Source of the DNA: an uncultured Chitinophagaceae bacterium | Lineage (GTDB): Bacteria > Bacteroidota > Bacteroidia > Chitinophagales > Chitinophagaceae | DNA length: 64,000 bases | Direction of reading: 5' to 3' | NCBI GenBank assembly: GCA_937958995.1 | Contig: CALGAP010000008.1 | Coordinates: 493,054-557,053 of the forward strand | Shown: piece after piece, positions 1-8,049 of the stretch | How the letters are laid out: every line of letters starts with the position of its first letter | Position numbering within the stretch: the first letter of the stretch is position 1 | Notes under the pieces: model-generated | The model's database searches: none | The model's input: the letters and a program-made list of their open reading frames with translations, nothing else | What the model was told of the DNA's origin: nothing | Program-made: the position numbers and the translations under genes

Positions 1-256
1 TCATGGTCACGCGCACCTGCGATGCACCGAAAAACTCCACGTCTTTTACCGTGCCCACTTTTACTCCGGAAAAAAATACGTTGTCGCCTTTCACCAACCC
101 GTTCACATTGTCAAACACGGCGTAGGCAGTGATGCTGGGAGCAAAAGTTCTTTTTTGTCCGCCCAGCGCAAAGATGGCTACAATCAGAATGATCAGACCC
201 ACCAATATGAAGAGTCCCACTGTGACCGTTCTTTTATTTTTTTCTGCACGCATCAT
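1..256 (-). CDS. mlaD: MlaD/MCE-family lipid transport protein, 5' part only
   Basis: This is the N-terminal 85 or so residues of an MCE-domain protein, read on the minus strand and cut by the window edge. A basic start (MMRAEKNKR) is followed by a single hydrophobic anchor at about residues 12-32 and then by an MCE-type start with a VFDNVNGLVKGDNV stretch and a GVKVGTV stretch. MCE proteins form hexameric rings in the periplasm and carry phospholipids between membranes. The start codon overlaps the stop of the ATPase gene (ATGA), so the two are translationally coupled. A second ATG directly follows the first; either may be used. The family call is firm; the direction of lipid transport is not visible. 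Confidence 0.85.
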   Translation of the reverse strand, partial: MMRAEKNKRTVTVGLFILVGLIILIVAIFALGGQKRTFAPSITAYAVFDNVNGLVKGDNVFFSGVKVGTVKDVEFFGASQVRVTM

Positions 257-1026
257 GTAACGAAGTTATAGTCATAAAAACTTTTTATTCTTTCATCATC
301 GCTGGCAAATACTGTCGCGAAGCGGCCCACGTTCACAAATTTTCCGTCCAGTAATACTGCCACCCGGTCGCCCACCGCTTTTGCACAGGTAAGATCATGC
401 GTAATGATCACTGATGTAGTATGGTAGCGGTTCTGCACCTCGTTGATCAGGTTATTGATTTCCTGGCTGGTGATAGGATCCAAACCGGCCGTGGGTTCAT
501 CGTATAGCATAATGGCTGGCTGCAGAATCAATGTGCGCGCAATGCCGATTCGCTTGCGTTGTCCGCCCGACAGTTCCGAAGGAAGCTGATGAATAGTATG
601 CGATAATCCCACTGCTTTCAGCGCATCTTTCACCGCCAGATCCACCTCCCGATTCGACAAATGTTTGAAATGGCGTTCGAGGGGAAAACACAGGTTTTCT
701 TCTACCGTCATGCTATCGTACAGCGCGCTGTTCTGAAAAGAAAAACCAATTTTCAGGCGCAGCTGATCCAGCTCCCTGTAGTTGAGGTGTGCCACATCTT
801 TCCCCAACACAAATGCTTTTCCGTGGTCGGGACGCATCAGGCCGGCGAGAATTTTAATCAAAACCGATTTGCCCGTACCCGAGCGGCCCAGCACCACCAT
901 ATTCTCTCCTTCGTATATATCGAGATTGATGCCACGTAACACATGGTTCTTGCCAAATGATTTCTCGAGGTTTCTTATCGAAATCACCACATTGTCTTTG
1001 TTGATATGTGCGGGCATTTTTTTCAT
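253..1026 (-). CDS. mlaF: MlaF-type ABC transporter ATPase
   Basis: A 257-residue ABC ATPase that would power the Mla/MCE phospholipid transporter at the inner membrane. It shows the Walker A motif GRSGTGKS (residues 47-54), the Q-loop in FSFQNSALYDSMTV, the LSGGQRKR signature, Walker B IMLYDEPTAGLDP and the H-loop VIITHD. The TVEENLCFPL stretch is typical of the MlaF branch. It lies 3 bp downstream of the permease gene and overlaps the MCE gene by 4 nt, giving the classic E-F-D operon. Met4 is an alternative start. Length is normal for the family. Confidence 0.93.
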   Translation of the reverse strand: MKKMPAHINKDNVVISIRNLEKSFGKNHVLRGINLDIYEGENMVVLGRSGTGKSVLIKILAGLMRPDHGKAFVLGKDVAHLNYRELDQLRLKIGFSFQNSALYDSMTVEENLCFPLERHFKHLSNREVDLAVKDALKAVGLSHTIHQLPSELSGGQRKRIGIARTLILQPAIMLYDEPTAGLDPITSQEINNLINEVQNRYHTTSVIITHDLTCAKAVGDRVAVLLDGKFVNVGRFATVFASDDERIKSFYDYNFVT

Positions 1027-1029
1027 ACA

Positions 1030-1830
1030 CTATCCGGCCCTGAACCAGTTTATGATTTGTACAATGATCATTTCTTCTATGAATATCAAAAACATTGCCG
1101 CCACCACGGCGGTATTGGCAGCAATGCCCACGCCCTGCGTACCACGCGTGGTGGTATAGCCTTTGTAACTGGAAACAATGCCGATGGTAAACCCGAATAT
1201 GAGCGATTTAAGTACCGAAGAAAAAATATCGAGATAGGTAATGCTGCGAAATGCGGTTTCGAAAAACGAAACAAAACTCACTTGTTCATTGGCATGCACA
1301 TTCAGGTAGGCGCCCATCAAGGCTATCAGTGCCATATAAATCATCAGCAGCGGCAGCATGAGGGTGGTGGCTAACACACGGGTAACCACTAGGTATTTGA
1401 ATGGATTGATGGCCGATACTTCCAGTGCGTCGATCTGCTCCGACACTTTCATGGAACCAAGTTCTGCGCCGATGTTGGAGCCTACCTTGCCCGCGGCTAT
1501 CAAAGCCGTGACCAATGGCGCCAGCGCGCGTATAATAGCTATGGCTACCAGCGATGGCAGCCAGCTGGTTGCGCCAAACTCAGCCAGCGAAGGACGGCTT
1601 TGCTTGGTGAAAACAATTCCTGTTACAAAACTCGTGACCGATACCAGCGCCAGCGACTTATAACCAACATTATAGCACTGCCTCACCGTTTCCTTAAACT
1701 CGTAAGGCGGCAGAAAAACTTCTTTAAAAAATCGTCCTGCAAACTGCGTAATGGCATAGATCTCAAAAAAGAACTGATCCATCTGCCTGCTGACCACGTA
1801 ATGACGACTGCGTTTCTTTGTTGTTCCCAT
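1030..1830 (-). CDS. mlaE: MlaE-type ABC transporter permease
   Basis: A 266-residue permease of the MlaE family. The diagnostic conserved segment EQIDALEVSAINPFKYLV is present near the middle, flanked by several hydrophobic helices, and the GKVGSNIGAELGSM stretch before it is also typical. It would form the membrane core of the Mla complex with the ATPase and MCE protein encoded directly downstream. It is the first gene of the visible operon. The N-terminus is short and basic, and the ATG start at 1830 gives a normal family length. Confidence 0.93.
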   Translation of the reverse strand: MGTTKKRSRHYVVSRQMDQFFFEIYAITQFAGRFFKEVFLPPYEFKETVRQCYNVGYKSLALVSVTSFVTGIVFTKQSRPSLAEFGATSWLPSLVAIAIIRALAPLVTALIAAGKVGSNIGAELGSMKVSEQIDALEVSAINPFKYLVVTRVLATTLMLPLLMIYMALIALMGAYLNVHANEQVSFVSFFETAFRSITYLDIFSSVLKSLIFGFTIGIVSSYKGYTTTRGTQGVGIAANTAVVAAMFLIFIEEMIIVQIINWFRAG

Positions 1831-1904
1831 GAAAAATCAGCGGGAAATCTTTTCCCCAGCAGGAGATGGGTTTCATAATCTATGCCAGTGGAGGGGTTAG
1901 GGGA

Positions 1905-1925
1905 GGGCCAAGTGACAGGTGGCCC
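1905..1925. repeat. Dispersed palindrome, copy A (REP-like)
   Basis: Perfect 6-bp arms GGGCCA/TGGCCC enclose a 9-nt loop carrying the AGTGACAGG core. Related palindromes lie at about 7361-7446, 33786-33899 and 47885-47949. Like the others it sits beyond the 3' end of a gene (the lipoprotein at 1943). It is followed by an acccggaacccgaaac stretch. Confidence 0.6.
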
Positions 1926-1942
1926 AAACCCGGAACCCGAAA

Positions 1943-2443
1943 CTACTTCCCAATCTCTCTCTTGATGTAAGATCCCCACGGCGTAAAGCGCTTCACGGTT
2001 TTCATCCAGTATTCGTGGTTGAGGTCGATATCGCTGTGGGGGCGGCCATCGGAAAGTTCGATGGAGGCGTCAACCAGTTCCCAGTCATCTTCCTTGAGAT
2101 GCCAGGAAAAATAGTGAGTGCCGTTTTTGTTGTAGCCTCCGTAACCTTCTGCAAGACCACCGGCAACAATCTTATGTCGATCGGCCACGGGCAGAGCGAG
2201 TTGTGCTTCTATTTGCTGCAGCACCGCGGTGTTCTTGGTAGCCACTACAAAGGAACTGTCGCGCCAGTTTTCCGCACTCACGTCTCTTATACCTACTTCA
2301 AAGTACCGCCAGTCAGGTTCTTGGGGAAATGATGTTTTCTTCCTGCACGAGAAGGCCATTGACATCACAACCAGGCAGAGGAGACAAAGCATTCTGAGCA
2401 TAATCGTCAATTTAATGATGAAATAGTCATTATCAACTATCAA
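1943..2443 (-). CDS. Putative lipoprotein, possibly BP74-like domain
   Basis: The longest frame gives 166 residues, but a start at the inner Met that begins MLRMLCLLC (about residue 15) gives a cleaner lipoprotein signal with lipobox SMAFSC. The mature part reads FVVATKN, then a QLALPVADRHKIVAGG stretch, then SWHLKEDDWELVDASIEL. This order (an index-like helix, a W.W/F-rich strand and an acidic 'IELxDG' strand) resembles the BP74 N-terminal domain. That match is from memory of the family pattern and is tentative. The gene stands alone upstream of the mla operon. No function is claimed. Confidence 0.7.
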   Translation of the reverse strand: MIVDNDYFIIKLTIMLRMLCLLCLVVMSMAFSCRKKTSFPQEPDWRYFEVGIRDVSAENWRDSSFVVATKNTAVLQQIEAQLALPVADRHKIVAGGLAEGYGGYNKNGTHYFSWHLKEDDWELVDASIELSDGRPHSDIDLNHEYWMKTVKRFTPWGSYIKREIGK

Positions 2444-2669
2444 TCAATAATTTATGTACGAACACCTGACATACGCATGGCTCATGCCGTTGCACCCGCA
2501 GAAATCTTCTCAAGTATTTTAACAACGGGATAAATTCCCAAAAGCCACCTCATTTTCCGCTTATGGGAAAAATGACAATATTAGGAAGATTCTTAGTGGT
2601 TCATATTCAGTGAGATATAATTCTGGTATTGGTTTGGTTTCCCTTGTGTGTACCTAAACATCCAAACTC

Positions 2670-3953
2670 ATGAAACGAATTTCTACCCTATTGATCACTT
2701 TACTGGTTGTGGCATCGGCTCATGCGCAGACGATTTACACCATCGATAAAGACAAAAAATGGAGCTCCGCGATTCCCACAAATTGTACTGACTGTATCAT
2801 CAACATCAACCCCGGTGTTACACTCACTATTGACAAATCGGTCACGCTTACCAACGTTACCATCAACGGTGGTAAACTCACCATCACCGGCAACAACAAG
2901 TTGACGCTGCAGGCCAGCGGCAATGGCCGCAACGAGTTCAATAATGTCATCATGGACATGAACGGCAACAGCGGCCTGGTAATAACGGGTGCCACCGCTT
3001 TCAACAACTCCGAGTTCAACCTCAAAGGCAGCACCGATATCAATGTGAATGGCTTACCCTGTGAGTTGGAACTGAGCGGTACACGCATCAACCTGAATGG
3101 AAGCACCAACTTCACTGCCACACAAGGCATGGTAGTTCTGAAAGATAATAGCCAGTTGGTAGCCGGCGATGGCAGCAATGGCAGCCATGCGTACGTTCAT
3201 TTCAGCAACACGGCCAACCTGGAGATTCACGATGGTTCTGCACTGGTTCTTTCCGGTAGCAAAAACTATTACTACAACATGAGCCCTTATGTGGGAGCTG
3301 ATAATAAAGAAATAGCCACCGCCAATAATAATTACAACTGCGGCGCTAACAACAAACCCTGTGTGCCGGGTTATGTATATGGTCCCTATAGCCTGCTGAG
3401 CAGCTTTGTGAATACACTGCCTGTCGTATTGAACGATTTCACAGCCGCTCTTCACAATAACCAGGTGCAGCTTAACTGGGCTACCGACCAGGAAAGCAAT
3501 TCAAGCCGCTTTGAAATTGAACGCAGCAAGGATGGCGCCAGCTGGACAAAAATCGGCACCGTAACTGCACAGGGCAATACTTCAGTTAAAACAAAATATG
3601 CTTATACCGATAGAGCGCCTGAAGCTGGCGTTAACTACTATCGACTGAAAATGGTTGACCTTGACAACAGCTTTGAATATTCGCAGGTAAAATCTGTGCG
3701 CATTGCATTTGCAACCAACGTAAATATATATCCGAATCCTGCCGCTAAAGAGGTTCACGTATCGGTGCCTGTTGCTACCAACCTGGTGCGTCTTATGAAC
3801 ACCGCCGGACAGGTATTGCAGGAACGTAAATCGGTGGCGGCTCGCACTACCGTTTCTTTCGATGTGTCGTCTTATGCGGGTGGTACTTATATGATTCAAA
3901 TTCTGCAAGCTGATGGATCGGCACAAAACGGCCTGTTGCTGATCGCGAAATAA
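2670..3953 (+). CDS. Secreted protein with T9SS type A sorting domain
   Basis: A 427-residue exported protein. Residues 1-19 form a signal peptide ending in SAHA|Q. The next ~220 residues are rich in Asn, Thr and Gly with regular VTLTI.., VTINGG.. strands, suggesting a right-handed beta-helix. A fibronectin-like segment (LNDFTAALHNNQVQLNWAT) leads to the C-terminal sorting domain, starting near NIYPNPAAKEV and ending in GLLLIAK. The type A sorting domain directs export through the type IX secretion system and surface attachment. It has its own terminator downstream. The substrate or partner is unknown. Confidence 0.85.
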   Translation: MKRISTLLITLLVVASAHAQTIYTIDKDKKWSSAIPTNCTDCIININPGVTLTIDKSVTLTNVTINGGKLTITGNNKLTLQASGNGRNEFNNVIMDMNGNSGLVITGATAFNNSEFNLKGSTDINVNGLPCELELSGTRINLNGSTNFTATQGMVVLKDNSQLVAGDGSNGSHAYVHFSNTANLEIHDGSALVLSGSKNYYYNMSPYVGADNKEIATANNNYNCGANNKPCVPGYVYGPYSLLSSFVNTLPVVLNDFTAALHNNQVQLNWATDQESNSSRFEIERSKDGASWTKIGTVTAQGNTSVKTKYAYTDRAPEAGVNYYRLKMVDLDNSFEYSQVKSVRIAFATNVNIYPNPAAKEVHVSVPVATNLVRLMNTAGQVLQERKSVAARTTVSFDVSSYAGGTYMIQILQADGSAQNGLLLIAK

Positions 3954-3983
3954 GTTTTCATTGAGTTCGGGATGTTTATCAAA

Positions 3984-4054
3984 AGCCCGCCTTCTCTGTA
4001 CGCTTCAAGCGGTTTTTACCCGCCGGAGCTAAAGCGAAGGCGGGTCTTTTTTTT
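3984..4054 (+). terminator. Intrinsic terminator after the T9SS type A gene
   Basis: The arms CCCGCCTTC (3986-3994) and GAAGGCGGG (4036-4044) pair perfectly and are followed by TCTTTTTTTT. Confidence 0.8.
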
Positions 4055-4115
4055 ACCTTATCAGAATGTCTAACTTCGTATGAAATTGCCTACTTTTATT
4101 CGACAGCGTTGAAGT

Positions 4116-4538
4116 ATGGAAAATCGGAAAATACTGTTTATTATCGACGATGATGAGGATGATCAATTGTTTCTGCATGAGGCAGTGAATGATTTGAAGA
4201 TCCCGATCGAATGTCACTATGCCAATAATGGGGAGTCGGCGCTGAAGCAGTTGAAAGAGGAGACCATACCAGTGCCCGATTTCATATTTCTTGACCTGAA
4301 TATGCCGCGGCTAAATGGCAAGGAATGCCTGGTGGAAATAAAGAAGCTGTCCCGCTATGCGCACGTGCCCATCATTATCTACTCCACCAGCTCGCATCAC
4401 AAAGATATACAAGAGATAATGCAGTCGGGAGCTTCTTACTTCCTCACGAAGCCCACGCGCATCAGCGAGCTTTGCGATAAGCTGCAGGATATCTTTTCTA
4501 TCGACTGGCAGGAAGCAGGAGCAACCCGCAAAAGCTGA
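4116..4538 (+). CDS. Single-domain response regulator (receiver only)
   Basis: A 140-residue CheY/Rcp1-like receiver with no output domain. The acidic pocket IIDDDEDD (residues 9-16), the phospho-acceptor Asp60 in FLDLNMP, Ser90/Thr91 in YSTSS and Lys112 in TKP are all present, so it should be phosphorylatable. The large loop after residue 47 (KEETIPVPDF) is typical of Rcp1-type receivers. No kinase gene adjoins it; it would be served by a kinase encoded elsewhere. Its stop codon directly abuts the stop of the convergent gene (TGATCA), leaving no room for a separate terminator. Confidence 0.92.
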   Translation: MENRKILFIIDDDEDDQLFLHEAVNDLKIPIECHYANNGESALKQLKEETIPVPDFIFLDLNMPRLNGKECLVEIKKLSRYAHVPIIIYSTSSHHKDIQEIMQSGASYFLTKPTRISELCDKLQDIFSIDWQEAGATRKS

Positions 4539-7154
4539 TCACCTGATCAACATCACCGTTCCTTTTTGCGTGTATTTGGCCCCCGTATAATCTACGGCGC
4601 GCACCACCCACACATAGGTACCGGAAGGTTGTGGCCTTCCTCCAACGGTGCCATCCCATCCTTGTTTGGTAGATGTGGAGTTATATACCATCTGCCCCCA
4701 GCGGTTGAATACCTGGAATGCTTCTACATGCGACATACCCGCCGCAATCGGTCGCAGCACGTCATTTTTACCATCACCATTCGGCGTAAAGGCATTCGGC
4801 ACAAAAACCGATGGCATGGTTTCAAAAACTTTTACGGTTATATAGGCCGAATCAACGCAGCCCGCTTCATTAAACACAAGCACTTTGTATTTGATACCCG
4901 AAGTAGATTCAAAATAAGTGATAACGGGATCGGCTTTCGTAGCGTCCGACAGCCCCGCCGTGGGATACCATTGATAGGCCACGCCGCCGCTCGCTTTCAG
5001 ATGCAATGGCTGACCAACTACCACAGAAGTATCATTTCCTGCAAAGGGAACAATATCCGGCAACACAGTCACCACCACCGTATCGTACGAAGGTTTGGGA
5101 CATCCGCGTGTATCAGTTGCAAAAAATACATACTCGGATGTGGTTTCCGGTCTCGCAACCGGGTTCAGTGCAGTAAGATCGCTGAGTGAGGGCGATGGCA
5201 GCCATCCCCACGTACTGCCATCGGTGCTGCCGTGGAGCTGCGCAAAGCTGGCATGACAGATTATAGTATCATCTCCTGCAAACGCAGCGGGGTATGGAAT
5301 GGTAGTGACTCTTACCTGGTCTGTTGCGCTGCAACTTCCGATGCGCGCAATGACCTGGTAAGTGCTGGTGCCAAACGAAACCACCTGCGGATTGGCAAGA
5401 GAAGGTTGAAGAATCTGCCCCTGGTCTGCCGTGCTCCACGCATACTGCAATCCATCAGAGTTCACGCGCAACCTGATAGTATCGGTTTGACAAATTATCG
5501 TATCGGGCATGGCCTGCAGCGTTACATGATCCACCACGCGTACGCGCACCGAATCGTTATTGATACAACCATTATCGTCCAGTTGCACATAGTACATGGT
5601 GGTGGTCACAGGACTCACCGTTGGCGTGGCCGTATTGGCATTAATGATATGCACGCCGGGCGTCCAGCTGAAAATGCCACTACCGGTTGCTTCCAGTTGC
5701 ACATTATCGGGCGTACAAATCAGCGTATCCCTGAAGCGCACCGTGAGCGGAGGTTTATCAACAATGGAGATGGGTTTCGTCACAGTATCGCGGCAGCCCA
5801 TCGTATTCGTGGCAATCAGCCGCACTTGTTTTATGCCCATACTGGTGTACGTGTACACGGGGTTTCGCTGGTCAGATATATCATCGGCGCGATTGACTTC
5901 ACCCATATCCCATTTCCAGCTATTCACCGTGCCATATACCGTAGTGCTGGCATCGAAGAACTGTGTAGGTTTATTGAAACAAATTCCCCTGAAATTGAAA
6001 TCGGGTTTAAAGCCCGGATAAACGTGTGCGATTGAAGTAGCAGAATCACTACACTGTTCGCTGCGGTTGATCACCAGTTTTACCTGGTAGGTTCCGGTAT
6101 CGGGGAATGTATAAGTGGGTTTTGCATCGGTGGATGTGAAAATACTCTCGCCATTGCTGTTGATCAATTCCCAGTTGTATGACCTGATCAGCGGACTGGT
6201 ACTGTTATTGGTGAGCGTTATGGTGCGCGTGTCTTTGCACAGCATCAACTCAGGCTGGATGGAAGCCGCTGCTATCGTGCAATCCGTTATTCTTATCTGC
6301 AGGTCTTTTCGCTGCGTGGCAATCACTGCACCATCGCGTATTTCTTCTACGCATACCGTCACCACGTATATGCCTTCACCTGGCGCAATGCCGGTGACGA
6401 GGCCCGTGTTGGGATCAATTTTGACAGCACCGCCCAGCGGTGCGGTGGCATAATCGCTGCCATAGGGAACAGGGCTATAGGGAGGTGGCAGGGGGCTTGA
6501 ATTGGTTCCAAATCCCCCGCTGCTGCTACCGTTATACGCGCTGCAAAACGAATAGCGCAGCTGGTCGCCATCAATATCTTCGGCGCCAAAATCGTAGCTG
6601 AATGAGTTGCCGGCACAAATTACCACCAGGTCGCTGCCTTTGAAGCGTGCGCTGTTGTTTTTAGGACCATCGGGTTTTTGGCTGGTTCCGGGAATTTCCG
6701 CAGTGTAGGTGGCGCCCACATTTCCATAGCCCGGCACCAGGTTGGCGATGCCATTTACCCTATACACCACCTGTATGGTTACCACATAACCCTCAATGGC
6801 AGCGGGCACTGTCACGTCAAAACTATAGTTACCTATTTCATAACATACGCGCGGGGGATTGGTAATGCAGGGTCCGGCATTGGCCAGTGTAAGATTGTCT
6901 TGCGACGTCATAGGTACGGAAATATCCTGCACTCTTTCGCCGGTAGATTTGTTGAACACGCCAAAGATGGCGGGATTGGGGAGTTGCCGGCCGCTATAGC
7001 AATCCATATACAGCCGCGCGTAAACGCGGTAGTGATATGCCCCATTGTTGATACCGACGAGCGTATATGACATTTGCCCGCCGGTGATATGGTCGGCATT
7101 CGCTGATTGCAGGAATCCCATAAGCACTACCCAACAGGTAACAATTTTCTTCAT
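4539..7154 (-). CDS. Large secreted PKD protein with gliding-motility/T9SS type B C-terminal domain
   Basis: About 871 residues when started at the Met that opens a signal peptide (MKKIVTCWVVLMGF...ANA); an upstream ATG at 7178 adds eight residues and is less likely. The N-terminal ~280 residues follow a pattern common in Bacteroidota adhesin-like proteins (YRVYARLYMDCYSG). PKD domains follow (NWELINSNGES, KWDMGEVN), then Ig-like repeats with 'PAAFAGDDTIIC'-type strands. The last ~90 residues (VFVPNAFTPNGDGKND ... GTYVWVVRAVDY) are the CHU_C/type B sorting domain for T9SS export. Likely a surface or matrix protein. Binding partner unknown. Confidence 0.88.
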   Translation of the reverse strand: MKKIVTCWVVLMGFLQSANADHITGGQMSYTLVGINNGAYHYRVYARLYMDCYSGRQLPNPAIFGVFNKSTGERVQDISVPMTSQDNLTLANAGPCITNPPRVCYEIGNYSFDVTVPAAIEGYVVTIQVVYRVNGIANLVPGYGNVGATYTAEIPGTSQKPDGPKNNSARFKGSDLVVICAGNSFSYDFGAEDIDGDQLRYSFCSAYNGSSSGGFGTNSSPLPPPYSPVPYGSDYATAPLGGAVKIDPNTGLVTGIAPGEGIYVVTVCVEEIRDGAVIATQRKDLQIRITDCTIAAASIQPELMLCKDTRTITLTNNSTSPLIRSYNWELINSNGESIFTSTDAKPTYTFPDTGTYQVKLVINRSEQCSDSATSIAHVYPGFKPDFNFRGICFNKPTQFFDASTTVYGTVNSWKWDMGEVNRADDISDQRNPVYTYTSMGIKQVRLIATNTMGCRDTVTKPISIVDKPPLTVRFRDTLICTPDNVQLEATGSGIFSWTPGVHIINANTATPTVSPVTTTMYYVQLDDNGCINNDSVRVRVVDHVTLQAMPDTIICQTDTIRLRVNSDGLQYAWSTADQGQILQPSLANPQVVSFGTSTYQVIARIGSCSATDQVRVTTIPYPAAFAGDDTIICHASFAQLHGSTDGSTWGWLPSPSLSDLTALNPVARPETTSEYVFFATDTRGCPKPSYDTVVVTVLPDIVPFAGNDTSVVVGQPLHLKASGGVAYQWYPTAGLSDATKADPVITYFESTSGIKYKVLVFNEAGCVDSAYITVKVFETMPSVFVPNAFTPNGDGKNDVLRPIAAGMSHVEAFQVFNRWGQMVYNSTSTKQGWDGTVGGRPQPSGTYVWVVRAVDYTGAKYTQKGTVMLIR

Positions 7155-7360
7155 GCTACCGCAATGATTGGTGGTCAATAATTGCAGGAAACGATCAGCA
7201 AGAATTCGGGTTAGTCAGTCTTGGGTTTCAGGTCGTGGCTATCTCCAGGGAAGGATTTTAGAGGATAGGATTTCTCGGGGAACCGTGTAATTGTAATGTA
7301 CGGCTTTTTTTGAAGAAGGTTGGCTCTAAAATTAAAGACTTCTAAAACAATTCGCAAGGG

Positions 7361-7446
7361 CTGGCCAGGTGGGGAGTGGTTCACCTGTGAGGTGGCCCTC
7401 CTGTGGCCTGGCCCTCCCGTGAGGGACACCTCAACCCAGGGCCAGC
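7361..7446. repeat. Dispersed palindrome cluster, copy B (REP-like)
   Basis: It contains the perfect hairpin CACCT-GTG-AGGTG (7382-7394), framed by GGCCAGGTGG and GGTGGCCC, and by further ggcctggccc units. The CACCT-NNN-AGGTG core recurs in the cluster at 33.8 kb. The end of the cluster runs into the 3' end of the small membrane protein gene. Confidence 0.6.
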
Positions 7447-7610
7447 TTCCTGGTGCGGCTAATGGTATATACCCAGTAAGCGGCAATAAGATGACTGGCC
7501 ACAATAAACAGAGCCGATACCATGTAAGTCTCCTTAGTGAAAAGAACATATCCTGCCATACCTGTTACTACCACCAGTACGGGAAGTATAAGGGTAAGAA
7601 TCGTTTTCAT
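7431..7610 (-). CDS. Small two-helix membrane protein, hypothetical
   Basis: A 59-residue frame on the minus strand (MKTILTLILPVLVVV...) with two predicted hydrophobic helices at about residues 4-24 and 30-50 and a basic tail SRTRKLALG. It starts at an ATG preceded by a purine-rich stretch. The 3' end overlaps the palindrome cluster. No family is recognised. The alternation of helix and short loop argues for a real small membrane protein, but there is no homology evidence here. Confidence 0.5.
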   Translation of the reverse strand: MKTILTLILPVLVVVTGMAGYVLFTKETYMVSALFIVASHLIAAYWVYTISRTRKLALG

Positions 7611-7819
7611 AACTCATAGTTTTTATCGTGAATAATCTGATTTGCGGTTGCTCTTTGCTTACATAGAGGCGCAAAAAGGAACTTCGTTTACTAATAAAAG
7701 CTTAAGAAAGAAATAGGCGGAGTTACAGCGAGTTAGGGCTCATATTGGGATGATGTAGTATTAAGGGGTCAGATTTTTGAGAAAAAAATCAGCGCCGCTT
7801 ACCGGGGTTTACACGCTCA

Positions 7820-7851
7820 TTTGCTCAATTTGTCATACTGTTTGCTCAATT
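7820..7851 (+). promoter_or_regulatory. Direct repeat upstream of the MATE promoter (possible operator)
   Basis: TTTGCTCAATT occurs at 7820-7830 and again at 7841-7851, exactly 21 bp apart (two helical turns). It ends 13 bp before the candidate -33 box. This arrangement fits a dimeric activator or repressor site, but no regulator is encoded next to it. Confidence 0.4.
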
Positions 7852-7864
7852 GCCCCCAGAAAAA

Positions 7865-7897
7865 TTTGTTTGTATGCAATAGGATTTTCTACCTTTG
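7865..7897 (+). promoter_or_regulatory. Bacteroidota-type promoter for the MATE gene
   Basis: A TTTG at 7865-7868 (another at 7869-7872) precedes TACCTTTG at 7890-7897, matching the Bacteroidota -33/-7 consensus with a spacer of 21 (or 17). It predicts a 5' leader of about 145 nt before the MATE start. Confidence 0.6.
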
Positions 7898-7903
7898 CGT
7901 CTC

Positions 7904-8049
7904 CTCAATTTATCGAACCATGAAAGTATAATTTTGGTTCGGCTAGTGCCAGCGGTGCTCCCGAGCTTCTAACAGTCCCCCGATCGTCAGAGCCTGAAAG
8001 TTCGGTTCATCATTCTATTTATTGATTCAAGTTTTTAAACAGGATTTGT
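7904..8049 (+). promoter_or_regulatory. Structured 5' leader of the MATE gene, candidate riboswitch or attenuator
   Basis: The leader carries CGAACCA (7914-7920), which can pair either with TGGTTCG (7935-7941) or, for its GAACC core, with GGTTC (8004-8008), giving two mutually exclusive folds. Small hairpins GGC-TAGT-GCC and GCTC-CC-GAGC lie between. A three-codon frame ATG AAA GTA TAA sits at 7920-7931 inside the first stem loop. It does not match any riboswitch consensus I recall (guanidine, purine, fluoride, cobalamin, Mn were considered). The whole 7611-8049 gap otherwise has no gene. Confidence 0.4.

Noticed and set aside
1683..1979. Minus-strand 98-residue frame spanning the palindrome at 1905
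   Set aside because: It overlaps the start of mlaE and the repeat in a different frame and shows no domain.
7211..7549. Minus-strand 112-residue frame over the palindrome cluster
   Set aside because: It overlaps the better-supported small membrane protein in another frame and its sequence comes mostly from the repeat.
7936..8010. Possible tRNA or known riboswitch in the MATE leader
   Set aside because: A T-arm-like GGTTCGG string is present but no acceptor or anticodon arm forms; no match to guanidine, purine, Mn or fluoride consensus was found.
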